A stretch of 64,000 bases of DNA from BJGV01 sp003230615 (GCA_963663215.1 OY760140.1:186001-250000), one strand, 5' to 3'; positions 27,693 to 37,682 are shown, numbered from the stretch's first letter. Program-made: numbers and translations. The notes: generated from the letters alone by a model not told the origin.

Positions 27693-28685
27693 TTGAACAC
27701 AAACATAAAATTCGAACACTCGGGTATAAACTATGCATTAAATGCTCACGACTTTGTTGTCATTGAAAAATCGAGGTTATTTCGTGATATTAGTTTAGAG
27801 TCTATAGAGTATCTCCTAAACATATGCCAGGTGATAGAATTTACTCCTGGAAAAGAGGTGCTATCCCCAAACAAGTTCAATAGTTGTATTTACGTTGTGT
27901 TGACGGGACGTCTAAGTGTGCACTTAGGTAATCCAAGCTTTTCGCCGCATATTGTGTTTGAGGCTGGTGATTGTGTCGGTGAAATGTCTATTTTGGATGG
28001 CAAACCAGTGTCCGCATATGTGATTGCAAAAGAAAAATCCAGGTTACTGATGATTCACCAGGAAGCACTGTGGGCGCTCATCAATATATCGCATGGGGTT
28101 TCCCGTAACATACTCTATATCCTTGCTGGTCGTATGCGTTACAATAATGATGCACTGATAACCAGTACCAGAATACAGGTGGAGTCGGAGCGCGTAGCCA
28201 TGACCGATGGACTTACAGGTTTGCATAATAGACGTTGGCTTTCTGACTCATTCAAGCGCCAAATGCATCGTTGTGAGCTTGATAAGCTTCCATGCACGGT
28301 AATCATGTTGGACATTGATCACTTCAAAGAAGTAAATGACCGATATGGCCACATCGCAGGTGATCGCATTCTGTGCAGAGTAGCACAGGAGCTACTTAAC
28401 ACAATGCGTCCAGCTGATCTTATCGCTCGCTATGGCGGGGAAGAATTCGCGTTATGCTTGCCTGATACGTCAATCAAAGATTCCAAACTCATCTCAGAAC
28501 GATTGCGCATAGCGATTACTAATACAACGGCTACCTTTGAAGAAGGAAAGCCGTTGCCAGCGGTTACTGTTTCTCTAGGCATTTCTCAGATGCAGCCTGG
28601 ACAGACGTTGGATTCACTTATCTCGGCTGCCGATAGTGCTCTTTACCGTGCTAAAGCGCAAGGCCGTAATTGTATTTCCGAATAA
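27693..28685 (+). CDS. Cyclic-nucleotide-binding domain plus GGDEF diguanylate cyclase
   Basis: Predicted sensor that makes cyclic di-GMP in response to a bound ligand. The 330-residue protein has an N-terminal cNMP/Crp-like beta-roll (about 25-140; phrases ALSPN-like core and GDCVGEMSILDGKPVSAYV) and a C-terminal GGDEF domain (about 165-328). The active-site loop is RYGGEEF (residues 246-252), an allowed active variant, and an inhibitory I-site RPAD (239-242) lies five residues before it, so product feedback is likely. No membrane helix is seen, so it should be cytoplasmic. The only plausible start is TTG at 27693, which predicts low translation. Confidence 0.88.
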   Translation: MNTNIKFEHSGINYALNAHDFVVIEKSRLFRDISLESIEYLLNICQVIEFTPGKEVLSPNKFNSCIYVVLTGRLSVHLGNPSFSPHIVFEAGDCVGEMSILDGKPVSAYVIAKEKSRLLMIHQEALWALINISHGVSRNILYILAGRMRYNNDALITSTRIQVESERVAMTDGLTGLHNRRWLSDSFKRQMHRCELDKLPCTVIMLDIDHFKEVNDRYGHIAGDRILCRVAQELLNTMRPADLIARYGGEEFALCLPDTSIKDSKLISERLRIAITNTTATFEEGKPLPAVTVSLGISQMQPGQTLDSLISAADSALYRAKAQGRNCISE

Positions 28686-28819
28686 TATCGGCTGACATCT
28701 GATCACTGTGAGATAGGTAAGAGTGTGGCTTTCACTTAAACCTGATTAGAGTATGCCTTATATTTCTCACCAAAGTTAACTCCTCCAGTCAAAACCTAGT
28801 ATCAGTCTAAGGAGTTGAA

Positions 28820-29470
28820 TTGTCTGTAGAAAAATCAACTAAAGAAACAGTTGTGCTCGTGCATGGATTGTGGATGCGCGGTTGGGTTATGACATTGTTG
28901 GGATTGCGACTGCAACGCTGTGGTTTTCATACCGTTGTTTTTTCTTATCCTTCCATGAGTAATTCGCTGTCACAGAATGCCCTCCTTCTCTCAAATTTTG
29001 TGGCTGGTATAGCCGCATCACAAATACACTTTATCGGCCATAGTTTAGGTGGTCTTTTAATAATGCAGATGCTAGCAGAATGTCCTGATCCACGTGCCAG
29101 ACGCATTGTACTAGTAGGAAGCCCTTGTCATGCTAGTTATGCGGCAAACAAGCTAGCCAGAATGGGGTTGGGTCGTTATCTGATAGGTCGTGGCATGCTA
29201 CAGTGGTTGAAGCAGAAGGTACCGGAATGTGCTGACTGGTACGAGGTGGGATCAATTGCTGGTTGCAAAAGTTTAGGTCTTGGTAGACTATTAGGCGGCT
29301 TACCGAGTCCAAATGACGGTGTAGTGGCAGTTGAGGAAACACGGATATCAGGTACACGTGACCAGATTGTTCTCAATGAGAGTCATTCTAGCATGCTTAT
29401 TTCTACTGGCGTCGCACATCAGGTATGCATGTTTCTGCAACACGGGTACTTTTTTCATAATCCGGAATAG
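28820..29470 (+). CDS. Alpha/beta-hydrolase (lipase/esterase-like)
   Basis: A 216-residue hydrolase fold without signal peptide. It shows the oxyanion strand VVLVHGLWM near residue 12 and the nucleophile elbow GHSLGG. A late His in NESHSSML and an Asp in SPNDGVVAVEE complete a plausible triad. The TTG start at 28820 is supported by AAGGAG about 7 bp upstream. The substrate is unknown. It ends 8 bp before the aminopeptidase gene, so the two are probably co-transcribed. Confidence 0.8.
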   Translation: MSVEKSTKETVVLVHGLWMRGWVMTLLGLRLQRCGFHTVVFSYPSMSNSLSQNALLLSNFVAGIAASQIHFIGHSLGGLLIMQMLAECPDPRARRIVLVGSPCHASYAANKLARMGLGRYLIGRGMLQWLKQKVPECADWYEVGSIAGCKSLGLGRLLGGLPSPNDGVVAVEETRISGTRDQIVLNESHSSMLISTGVAHQVCMFLQHGYFFHNPE

Positions 29471-29478
29471 TAATAGCT

Positions 29479-30579
29479 TTGAAAATTTTGCACACATTAT
29501 CACTCTTTGTAGTTATAAGTCTTGCCTTCTGGCTTGATGGCTGCGCTAATCTTCCCTATTATGCTCAGGCCGTAGATGGTCAGATAGATATCATGCGCCG
29601 AGCTCAGCCGATAAATATGATTGTCGCCGACCCAAGTGTTGACAAAAAATTAAAGCACGTTCTATCCAAAGTTGTCCTACTACGTGAATTTGCCATTCGC
29701 GATCTGAAGCTTCCTGATAACGAAAGCTATACGAGCTATGCAGATTTGAAGCGGCCCTATGTGGTTTGGAATGTGTATGCTGCACCTGAGTTTTCCACCG
29801 AACTCAAAGAATGGTGCTTTGTGGGAGCAGGCTGTGTAGACTATCGTGGGTTTTTTTCTAAGGAAGAAGCAGAACATTTTTCGGAAGAGCTAAAGAGTGA
29901 AGGCTACGACGTACATATGGGTGGTATTCGAGCATACTCTACCTTGGGTTGGTTTGATGATCCTGTACTCAATACTTTTATCGGCTATTCTGAAATAGAA
30001 CTCGCAAGACTAATTTTCCACGAGCTTGCTCATCAGGTGGTCTATGTGCAAGATGACAGTGTGTTTAACGAATCCTTTGCTACCATGGTCGAACAGGAAG
30101 GGGTAGGCCGCTGGTTAGAAAGTAATGGTACAGCTGAACAACAGGGCGCATATGATGCAAAACAGAACAGGGAAGCTGTTTTTATCAAGCTAGTATTAAA
30201 ATATCGTAATCGTTTGAAAGAATTATTTTTCTCTAGAGCGAGCGACTCAGAAAAACGTGTATCGAAGCTACATATTTTTTCTGAGTTGCGTAAAGAATTT
30301 GCCCAGCTAAAGGTAGCTAACTTTGAGTTTAGCAGCTATGACAAATGGTTTGCACTACAGCTAAACAATGCACTGCTAGCCACAATTTCAACTTATACGC
30401 AACTTGTTCCCGCATTTCGTACATTGCTTATACAGCAGGGTGGAGATATGAAACGTTTTTACGATACCGTCAAGGGGATCAGTAAGTTGACTGAGAAAGA
30501 GCGGAATTCTACATTGAAAGTGGACGGGGATCAGCGCTGGGATGCTGCAAGGAAAATAATACAGGCGGAGCCTATCTAA
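29479..30579 (+). CDS. Putative zinc aminopeptidase, lipoprotein (Aminopep family PF10023-like)
   Basis: Predicted membrane-anchored metallopeptidase of 366 residues. It begins with a lipoprotein signal (LHTLSLFVVISLAFWLDGC; Cys22 as lipid site) and carries the zinc motif HELAH (His181, Glu182, His185) with a downstream Glu198 in NESFATMVE, the gluzincin arrangement. Other family phrases are YYAQAVDGQIDIM near the start and the GWFDDPVLNTF segment. The start codon is TTG at 29479, 8 bp after the hydrolase stop. The real substrate is not known. Confidence 0.85.
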   Translation: MKILHTLSLFVVISLAFWLDGCANLPYYAQAVDGQIDIMRRAQPINMIVADPSVDKKLKHVLSKVVLLREFAIRDLKLPDNESYTSYADLKRPYVVWNVYAAPEFSTELKEWCFVGAGCVDYRGFFSKEEAEHFSEELKSEGYDVHMGGIRAYSTLGWFDDPVLNTFIGYSEIELARLIFHELAHQVVYVQDDSVFNESFATMVEQEGVGRWLESNGTAEQQGAYDAKQNREAVFIKLVLKYRNRLKELFFSRASDSEKRVSKLHIFSELRKEFAQLKVANFEFSSYDKWFALQLNNALLATISTYTQLVPAFRTLLIQQGGDMKRFYDTVKGISKLTEKERNSTLKVDGDQRWDAARKIIQAEPI

Positions 30580-30707
30580 TTAGAGTTTCAGTTAGATAAC
30601 ATAGTGAAACTACACATGGAGTCTTCTAGTAACATTACTCTGACAAAGCCCAAGCAACATCATAATTTAATGTTTTAGACATATTTTTGTAATCTAATTT
30701 CAAATTT

Positions 30708-31397
30708 CTACATGGTTTTTCTGCGCGCTACAATAACACCATCTCGAGTTGGGTTGATAAAAGCGTCAAACTCAGGGTCATTAAAAATTAACTGGTTATG
30801 TTCAATAATTGCTTCTGTCCAGCCGGGAACGATATCAACATAATTTTTCACTACTACTCGTCCATGCCAAAGTACATTATCAGCAATGTAGAGCCCCCCA
30901 GGACTAATTCTATTTTTAGCAAGATGCCATACTTCTGGGTATTGGCCTTTGTCGACATCGTTATAACAGATATCAAATAGTCCCTCAGTTGTAGTGAAAA
31001 TTTCTTGTGCAAGTCCGACATGAAAACTAACTCTATTCCATAAATTTGCTGAGTTAAGATATTTCTCAGCTTTTTCTTTGTTGAGAGGGTAACCGTCGCT
31101 GCAAATCACTTTTCCTTCTGGACCTACAGCTCTTGCAAACCAGTAAGCTGAATAACCGTATCCGCTACCAAACTCGAATACACGCTTGGCATTGGCAGTT
31201 TTTGCCAATGTTTCAAGAAAAATGCCTACTAGACGACCAATAATAGGAAAATTATTATTCTTCGCCACTGTTTCCATTTCAGTAAGAATCGGATGATCCG
31301 TTCGACCCACTAAGAGGCGCATGTAGTTTTCAATGGCAGGATTAACCGGAGTTAAAACATTTGTATTCGACATGGTTGGAGATTGCATATTAACCAC
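30708..31397 (-). CDS. SAM-dependent O-methyltransferase (caffeoyl-CoA OMT-like, class I)
   Basis: A 229-residue methyltransferase of the O-MT-3 type. The SAM motif I reads VFEFGSGYGYSAYWFA, the metal/substrate region contains CYNDVDKGQYPEVWHLA, and DNVLWHGRVV follows as in the family's metal-binding DNxL(W/F)xG. The start at 31397 is GTG, preceded at good spacing by GAGGAGA. In-frame ATG codons follow at 31388 and 31373. The gene stands alone on the reverse strand, and nothing around it suggests the substrate. Confidence 0.85.
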   Translation of the reverse strand: MVNMQSPTMSNTNVLTPVNPAIENYMRLLVGRTDHPILTEMETVAKNNNFPIIGRLVGIFLETLAKTANAKRVFEFGSGYGYSAYWFARAVGPEGKVICSDGYPLNKEKAEKYLNSANLWNRVSFHVGLAQEIFTTTEGLFDICYNDVDKGQYPEVWHLAKNRISPGGLYIADNVLWHGRVVVKNYVDIVPGWTEAIIEHNQLIFNDPEFDAFINPTRDGVIVARRKTM

Positions 31398-31982
31398 TAT
31401 TGTCTCCTCAAATAATAAAGCGATTTTGATTGTTCCTGTATATGAAGTTACGCTTAGGATGATGATGAGTCAATATGATTAGAGGTCTGGGCAAGATCAG
31501 GACCAGGAATTTGGTGCTGTATTAAACACAAATCGTAAGTCTTTCGCAGAATATTTATTAAACCAAGGTGGTTAGATAGCAATGCTAGGATTTATGAAGG
31601 TCTAAGAAATCTCGGTATACCTTAGTGTTGCATAAGCAGATGATAACAATAGCATTTTCCTATTAAATTGCCAAAAATTTGTGTGTACGTGTTCTAGCTG
31701 TATTCACGAGTGTGACAGAATATTGCAGCAATTTACAAATCATATGCTGAGTAATATTTGTGTAATGCGTCCTGTAATCTTTTCAATAGTGTGACTTTCT
31801 TCACAGAGTATTGTGTGAAGATCTACTAACCTACGCTTGCAAATAGGGAAATAAGACAGAAATATTAAGTAGTCACCATAGATTGAATATACATCCATGC
31901 AGGCACTGGTTAATTGTTGATCGGCCTTTAACATTTTTTAGAGTCGGGAAAACCCCAGTTGTTTTTAAGTGGAGGGAAGGCG
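31398..31982. other. Intergenic region without recognisable content
   Basis: About 585 AT-rich bases between two divergent genes. A 64-codon reverse reading frame at 31740-31934 is not convincing. No RNA, repeat or regulatory motif was recognised. Confidence 0.5.
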
Positions 31983-32180
31983 ATGAAACATATAGTTCAA
32001 GAAGTTTTACTAGTATTAATTATCACTATTATTAGTGTAATAGCTGCATTATTTATTGCACATAGTGTTCAATCAGAGACGCTGCATCAGAAAGATACAT
32101 GGAGCCATTATTCAAAAGGCCATTCCACAATACATAATAATGGTGACAAGGCAGTTGTAGATAGCGAGTTTAATGAATGA
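31983..32180 (+). CDS. Small single-pass membrane protein of unknown function
   Basis: A 65-residue protein with one long hydrophobic helix (VLLVLIITIISVIAALFIAHSV, about residues 7-28) and a polar, His-rich tail (HQKDTWSHYSKGHSTIHNN). The ATG at 31983 is chosen because GGAGG lies 7 bp upstream. The frame stays open further 5', but those residues look untranslated. No family is recognised. The good ribosome site is the main argument that it is real. Confidence 0.55.
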   Translation: MKHIVQEVLLVLIITIISVIAALFIAHSVQSETLHQKDTWSHYSKGHSTIHNNGDKAVVDSEFNE

Positions 32181-32452
32181 ATATAGAGAAAAATGGGGAA
32201 GGCATATTCTATACAACAGTAGTCTACTTATCTCAGGTAGGGAAAAATTTTCGTTTTAGTAAAAGTAGCACAGATTCATACAGTAACAATTTGCACGAAT
32301 ACACTCAAGAAACTCAGTACTTAAATCTCAATAGTGGGTTCTAGAAGATAAGATATTTCGAATCATTAAATTGATTCGTTACACAGTTGTTTTATAAACA
32401 GTACGCTTGCAATTAGTTTACGGGAAGGGGATCTCGGTGATATTTTTGTCAG
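32181..32452. other. Intergenic region without recognisable content
   Basis: About 270 bases between the small membrane protein gene and the end of the reverse-strand SmpA/OmlA-like pseudogene. Nothing was recognised. Confidence 0.5.
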
Positions 32453-32788
32453 TTAGTATTGTTCTCGAATAAGAGTGTATGGAGATTCGTTTCGGTTACG
32501 TTGAATAATTTTTCCAGGGCCATATTCAACCACATGATCATTTTTCAGAATTACAGAGTAATCTGTTCGACCCCAAGAAAAACCACTGAACACAGACCAA
32601 CCATTGATCAGGAGATCGGTGTAGAGGAGAGCTTCATATTCACCATTACGATGGAAGCCATCAGGGTTGCCAACGACACTTACGACTTCCGATTTAGTCA
32701 AACCTTCTCGAAGGTCTTTCATTTTTCCGACAGTAGCGCACTAGGTTAGTAGCAATGTAGTGAGTAAAGCAAGAATAAGGAATTTCAT
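32453..32788 (-). pseudogene. SmpA/OmlA-like small lipoprotein gene interrupted by an amber codon at the lipobox
   Basis: Read from the ATG at 32788, the frame encodes a classical lipoprotein signal (MKFLILALLTTLLLT), then a TAG codon (32741-32743, codon 16), then at once Cys-Ala-Thr-Val-Gly-Lys and a BamE/SmpA-like domain: GLTKSEVVSVVGNPDG and the later YSVILKNDHVVEYGPGK. The stop sits exactly where the residue before the lipidated Cys should be. The frame stays open after it to the natural end at 32453. Translation could restart at ATG 32722, but that product would lack the signal and stay in the cytoplasm. It is either a young pseudogene or a sequencing error. Confidence 0.75.
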
Positions 32789-32910
32789 AAATTGGGCTCC
32801 ATAAGGATTATTGATGATATATGTGTCGTGTTGGAACTAAATTTTGTAAATGTACCAGATTCAAAGAATCTTTTTCATAATTTCGTTTTCAATATTTTAC
32901 GTCAGGTCAA

Positions 32911-35900
32911 CTAAACTCCTACATTAGTATTTTGTCCATAGATTATTCGATATAGTACTGGTAATATCAGTAGAGTCAGTGCAGTAGAGGATAGGACACC
33001 CCCAATCACAACAGTTGCCAGTGGACGTTGAACTTCTGCACCAATGCTGGTAGCCAAGGCCATGGGGATGAATCCAATGGCTGTCGTTAGCGCTGTCATT
33101 AGTATCGGGCGTAGTCTAGTGATGGCTCCAGTTTGAATAGCGTCATCCAGGGCGTGACCCTCTTTTAGTAGGTTTCTGATAAACGATATCATCACTAGAC
33201 CATTTAATACTGCTATACCTGACAGGGCAATAAATCCGACCGCAGCTGAGATGGATAAAGGAATATCACGTAACCACAACGCAAATAATCCACCTGTGAG
33301 AGCAAACGGAACCCCTGTAAATACTAGTAGTCCGTCCCGAAAGTTCCTAAACATTGTGTAAAGTAGAGCAAGAATAAGTCCGAGAGCAAGTGGGACTACA
33401 ATTTGGAGACGTTGGGCAGCGGTTATAAGTTGTTCGAATTGTCCGCCCCATGTTACCCAATATCCTGGTGGCGGCTGTAATTTCTCCCCTATGAGCGCTT
33501 CTGCTTCGTTGACGAAAGAGCCAAGGTCGCGACCGCGCACGTTTGCAGTGACCACTATTCTACGTTTGCCATTTTCTCGACTTACTTGATTGGGACCTGG
33601 TGCCAGTTCTAGTTTGGCTACCTCACCTAACGCGACGTAGGCACCCTGATTATGGGCGAAAATTCCTGGAACCATTGTTGCCGTGTTTGGGTCCGGAAGT
33701 TTTATTGGTAAACGCTTGAGTGTTTCTATATTGCTACGTATAGATTCGGGTAGCCGCACTTGTAGACTAAATCGGCGGTCTCCATCATAAATTGTGCCGG
33801 CAGTTATTCCCCCAACAGAAATTGTGATAGCGTCTTGCACATCGGCTACGTTTAAACCGTAGCGTGCTATTTTTGCACGATCCACCTGGATTGAAAGTAT
33901 TGGCAAACCAGAGAGTTGTTCAGTTCTTACATCTGCTGCACCGGGGACGGTTTCAAGTAGTTTTTCAATTTTCTCTCCCAAGGAAAGTAGGGTATCTAGG
34001 TTATCGCCAAATACTTTTACTGCAACATCTGCTCGAACACCTGATAACAGTTCGTTAAAACGCATTTGTATTGGTTGAGTGAATTCATAATTATTTCCCG
34101 GTATTTTTTGTATTTTTTGCTCCATAGCTTCTATTAATTTTTCCTTGGTGTGGTGTAACCCGTTCCATTCTGGCTGGGGTTTGAGAATAATAAATATGTC
34201 GGCAACATTAGGTGGCATCGGGTCAGTCGCAATTTCTGCAGTTCCAATCTTCCCAAAAACTCTGTCTACTTCAGGAAAATATCTGATGGTTTTCTCCAAC
34301 TCACTTTGCATTTCAATTGCTGTGGTCAGACTCGTCCCGGGAATACGAATTGCATGGAGTGCGATATCTCCTTCATTGAGACTAGGGACAAACTCGCTTC
34401 CCATACGGGTTGCTAACAGACCAGAGAGCACCATAATAACTACAGCGATTGTTATCGTAAGCTCCTTATTTCGCATTGCAGCATTTAGTGCGGGTACATA
34501 GGCTTTTTTTGCCCATACTACAGTTGTGCTTTCTTTTTCTGTCACCTTACCAGAGAGAAAAAGTGCAATCGCTGCAGGAACAAATGTTACGGAGAGAATC
34601 ATTGCTCCTAATAATGCGGTTACGACTGTGCTGGCCATGGGGTGGAACATTTTTCCTTCTATGCCGGTCATTGCAAGGATAGGTAAATAAACTGCCATGA
34701 TAATGAGCTCGCCATAGATTAAGGCACGGCGGGCTTCCTTAGTGGCGTCAAAGACTGCCGAAAAGCGTTCATTGCGGGTTAATTCGCGTCCTAGCTGCAC
34801 CTGCATATTAGTGATACGCCGGACACTATTTTCAGTAAAGACAATTGCACCGTCCACAATGAGGCCGAAATCAAGCGCACCCAAGCTCATTAGATTTGCA
34901 CTAACTTGGTTAGCAACCATGCCGCTAAAGGTAAATAACATTGAAAGTGGGATGACCAATGCAGCAATGAGCGCTGCACGCAGATTGCCCAGAAACAAGA
35001 GTAGTACCACGATCACCAGCGCTGCACCCTCAACCAGATTGGTCGCAACAGTTCGAATAGTTTTGTCCACCAGAATGGTACGATTATAGACAGTGGTTGC
35101 AACCACGTTTGCAGGTAGGCTGCGATTAATCTCCGCCATTTTCTTGGCGGCCGCTTCAGAGACGGTGCGACTGTTTTCTCCGATCAGCATATGCACGGTA
35201 CCCAGTACCACTTCCTCTCCATTTTGGGTAGCAGCACCATTGCGTAGTTCCTTACCGATCAGAACATCGGCGACATTTTTAATACGCACTGGTACGCTTT
35301 GGTAGCTGCCCAGAATAATCTCCCTAATCTCATCTAGATTTGCGACCTGTCCAGGTACCCGAACTAGTAATTGTTCACCACTTTTTTCGATATAGCCTGC
35401 ACCCACGTTAAGATTGTTGCGTTGTAGTGCAACGACGACATCTTGTAGTGTTAATCCGTACGAAATGAGTTTTTCTGGATAGGGCGTGACATGAAACTGT
35501 TTAACAAAACCACCAATTGAGTTAACCTCTGTTACGCCTTTGACGGTACGCAACTGTGGTTTGATGATCCAGTCTTGAATTTCTCGCAAGTCGGTTGTGG
35601 TGTATATTGTTCCGTCCGGTTTTTTAGCGCCTTCCTCAGCTCTGACTGTGTACATAAAGATTTCACCAAGACCGGTAGAGATCGGCCCCATTGTGGGTGC
35701 GATTCCAGCAGGCAGCATGTCTTTGGCTTCCTGAATCCGTTGATTTACCAGTTGCCGAGCAAAGTAGATGTCAGTGCCATCCTTGAAAATTACTGTGACC
35801 TGAGACAATCCATAGTGTGAAATGGAGCGAGTATATTCGAGATTGGGGAGGCCAGCCATGACTCGCTCAATCGGGAAGGTCACGCGTTGTTCAGCTTCCA

Positions 35901-36075
35901 TCGGTGAATAGCCGGCTGCCTGAGTATTGATTTGCACCTGTACGTTGGTAATATCTGGCACGGCATCAATTGGTAGCCTCTGGTAACTATAGACTCCGAG
36001 CATGGCCATCACGATTACCCCTGTCAGGACAAACCAGCCTTTATGTATGGATACGCGTAAAATTTGATCAAACAT
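32911..36075 (-). CDS. czcA: Heavy-metal efflux RND transporter, CzcA/CusA family
   Basis: Proton-driven inner-membrane pump that moves divalent or monovalent metal ions across the envelope. The 1054-residue protein starts MFDQILRVSIHKGWFVL, followed by RLPIDAVPDITNVQVQINT, the CzcA/CusA family signature. In the fourth helix, near residues 399-412, it has DFGLIVDGAIVFTEN, which keeps the Asp-Asp-Glu set needed for transport in the CzcA (Co/Zn/Cd) subgroup. Twelve membrane helices and two large periplasmic loops are apparent. It is the last gene of a reverse-strand operon in the order czcI-czcC-czcB-czcA. The ion specificity is inferred, not proven. Confidence 0.93.
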   Translation of the reverse strand: MFDQILRVSIHKGWFVLTGVIVMAMLGVYSYQRLPIDAVPDITNVQVQINTQAAGYSPMEAEQRVTFPIERVMAGLPNLEYTRSISHYGLSQVTVIFKDGTDIYFARQLVNQRIQEAKDMLPAGIAPTMGPISTGLGEIFMYTVRAEEGAKKPDGTIYTTTDLREIQDWIIKPQLRTVKGVTEVNSIGGFVKQFHVTPYPEKLISYGLTLQDVVVALQRNNLNVGAGYIEKSGEQLLVRVPGQVANLDEIREIILGSYQSVPVRIKNVADVLIGKELRNGAATQNGEEVVLGTVHMLIGENSRTVSEAAAKKMAEINRSLPANVVATTVYNRTILVDKTIRTVATNLVEGAALVIVVLLLFLGNLRAALIAALVIPLSMLFTFSGMVANQVSANLMSLGALDFGLIVDGAIVFTENSVRRITNMQVQLGRELTRNERFSAVFDATKEARRALIYGELIIMAVYLPILAMTGIEGKMFHPMASTVVTALLGAMILSVTFVPAAIALFLSGKVTEKESTTVVWAKKAYVPALNAAMRNKELTITIAVVIMVLSGLLATRMGSEFVPSLNEGDIALHAIRIPGTSLTTAIEMQSELEKTIRYFPEVDRVFGKIGTAEIATDPMPPNVADIFIILKPQPEWNGLHHTKEKLIEAMEQKIQKIPGNNYEFTQPIQMRFNELLSGVRADVAVKVFGDNLDTLLSLGEKIEKLLETVPGAADVRTEQLSGLPILSIQVDRAKIARYGLNVADVQDAITISVGGITAGTIYDGDRRFSLQVRLPESIRSNIETLKRLPIKLPDPNTATMVPGIFAHNQGAYVALGEVAKLELAPGPNQVSRENGKRRIVVTANVRGRDLGSFVNEAEALIGEKLQPPPGYWVTWGGQFEQLITAAQRLQIVVPLALGLILALLYTMFRNFRDGLLVFTGVPFALTGGLFALWLRDIPLSISAAVGFIALSGIAVLNGLVMISFIRNLLKEGHALDDAIQTGAITRLRPILMTALTTAIGFIPMALATSIGAEVQRPLATVVIGGVLSSTALTLLILPVLYRIIYGQNTNVGV

Positions 36076-36133
36076 AATTATTTTTAGCTAGTATCTTGAG
36101 GTTATCTTGTAGGCATTTGGGTGGCTATTCTGC

Positions 36134-37672
36134 CTAATGGTCAAAAGATGCCCGGTCTTTACCTAGTTCAGCCTTGATAGTGAAACTGTTACCTGCCGCG
36201 TATTGTTCCCCGGCTGAGAACCCCTTTAACACTTCCGCCATTTTTCCATCGCTACGTCCCAGTTCTAGCGGACGTATTTCGAAATATTCTCCGTAGCGGC
36301 CAAATACCACTGACCTGCCACGCATTGTCTGGATAGCATCAATTGTTATTGCAACTGGCACCTGAATTTTCTCTATTACCAGTTCTGCATTTATAAACAT
36401 GCCTGGGCGCCATCTGCCATCTTTATTATCAAGCTCAACACGTACTGTGGCGGTACGGGTTTGCTCGCCAATCAGTGTGCTGATATAGGTTATTTTCCCC
36501 TTGCCTACAACATTAAACGCCGTTGCCTTGATCACTGCTTTTTGTCCTACCTTCACAATACTCAGGTCTTTCGGGTAAGCAGTGATAGCCGTCCAAACTG
36601 TTGATACATCGGCTATGGTGAAAATATCTTGGTCTTCTTTGAGTGTTCCACCTAGTACGATGGCCTTAGAGATGATGAGACCTGAAATAGTGGCGAGGAT
36701 CTCGAAGCGGGCTAGATTTAGTCCTGAGTGACTTGATTCAGGCTGTACTCCAAGTGAGCGCAGTTTTACTAAGGCGAGATTTAATTTAGTTTCAGCTTCA
36801 CCCCACATTTCTTGAGCAGCAAGATAATCTTGTTTAGCAGTAATTTTCTCTTCCCATAGTTGTTTTTCTCGTTCGAAAGTGGTTCGCGCAAGTTTCAATC
36901 GTTTCTGAGCAATCAGGTATTGGCTACGTAATTCAGCCAACATGGGGCTTTCAATCACTGCCAATATCTCACCTTTTTTTACTTGTTGGCCAACGTGACG
37001 GATAACAGATGTAACCATGCCCGGCATACGTGGCACTACTTGTACGATGGTGTGATGGTTAAATATGATTTCGCCCGGTAGTGTAATTGTTGGTTTGATC
37101 GTTGCTGGGCTCGCGGTAATTATCTTGATGCCATTGCTCTTCAAGGTAGTATCTGGCATCTTTACTCGCCCTTCAATTTGATCATAGTTCCAATAAATGG
37201 TTTTACCATTTCGTTCGGCGGCAATTACCATTTCGAATGAGTGAGGCTCTTCTACCACCTGATCACCAATTAGATAATTGCTTTCAGGGGCGAATCTGAA
37301 TAACTGTGCTGGCGCACCAAGCCGTGTTAGTGTGATGCCAACTTTGGCTTTGGTAGGAGAAAGCGGCTTACCATTTTCGTAGAGGTAGAGGCGAAACTGC
37401 GGTGGAGTACCTACTTCAAAGATCGTTACTTCTACACCGAAACCGTCTGTTGTAAATAATTTCCCTCCTCTGGATCCCTTACCAGGTACGGATTGCGTCT
37501 TGCCTTCTTTTTCTACTGATGCACTCTTAGTTGTTGCTGCTTTGATTGTGGTATCGACTGGGGTATCAACTACAGTGGGAAAGACGTTTTTGTCCCAAGT
37601 AAGAATTAACCACCCCAAGGTAGCCCCGATTGTAATTACAATAATTATTGACCTTAATTGAGTTTTATTCAT
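36134..37672 (-). CDS. czcB: RND efflux periplasmic adaptor, CzcB-like membrane fusion protein
   Basis: Connects the CzcA pump to the outer-membrane channel. The 512-residue protein has one N-terminal membrane helix (SIIIVITIGATLGWLILTW), an extra N-terminal domain (about 75-180) typical of CzcB, then the lipoyl/barrel-sandwich parts (VPRMPGMVTSVIRHVGQQVKKGEILAVIESP), an alpha-hairpin (about 255-330) and a beta-barrel (TISGLIISKAIVLGGTLKEDQDIFTIADVSTVW). It lies 58 bp before czcA and 10 bp after czcC. Confidence 0.92.
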   Translation of the reverse strand: MNKTQLRSIIIVITIGATLGWLILTWDKNVFPTVVDTPVDTTIKAATTKSASVEKEGKTQSVPGKGSRGGKLFTTDGFGVEVTIFEVGTPPQFRLYLYENGKPLSPTKAKVGITLTRLGAPAQLFRFAPESNYLIGDQVVEEPHSFEMVIAAERNGKTIYWNYDQIEGRVKMPDTTLKSNGIKIITASPATIKPTITLPGEIIFNHHTIVQVVPRMPGMVTSVIRHVGQQVKKGEILAVIESPMLAELRSQYLIAQKRLKLARTTFEREKQLWEEKITAKQDYLAAQEMWGEAETKLNLALVKLRSLGVQPESSHSGLNLARFEILATISGLIISKAIVLGGTLKEDQDIFTIADVSTVWTAITAYPKDLSIVKVGQKAVIKATAFNVVGKGKITYISTLIGEQTRTATVRVELDNKDGRWRPGMFINAELVIEKIQVPVAITIDAIQTMRGRSVVFGRYGEYFEIRPLELGRSDGKMAEVLKGFSAGEQYAAGNSFTIKAELGKDRASFDH

Positions 37673-37682
37673 GATCTATCTC

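Noticed and set aside
31740..31934. 64-codon reverse frame in the gap after the O-methyltransferase gene
   Set aside because: No clear ribosome site, no domain or signal pattern; the composition is consistent with chance.
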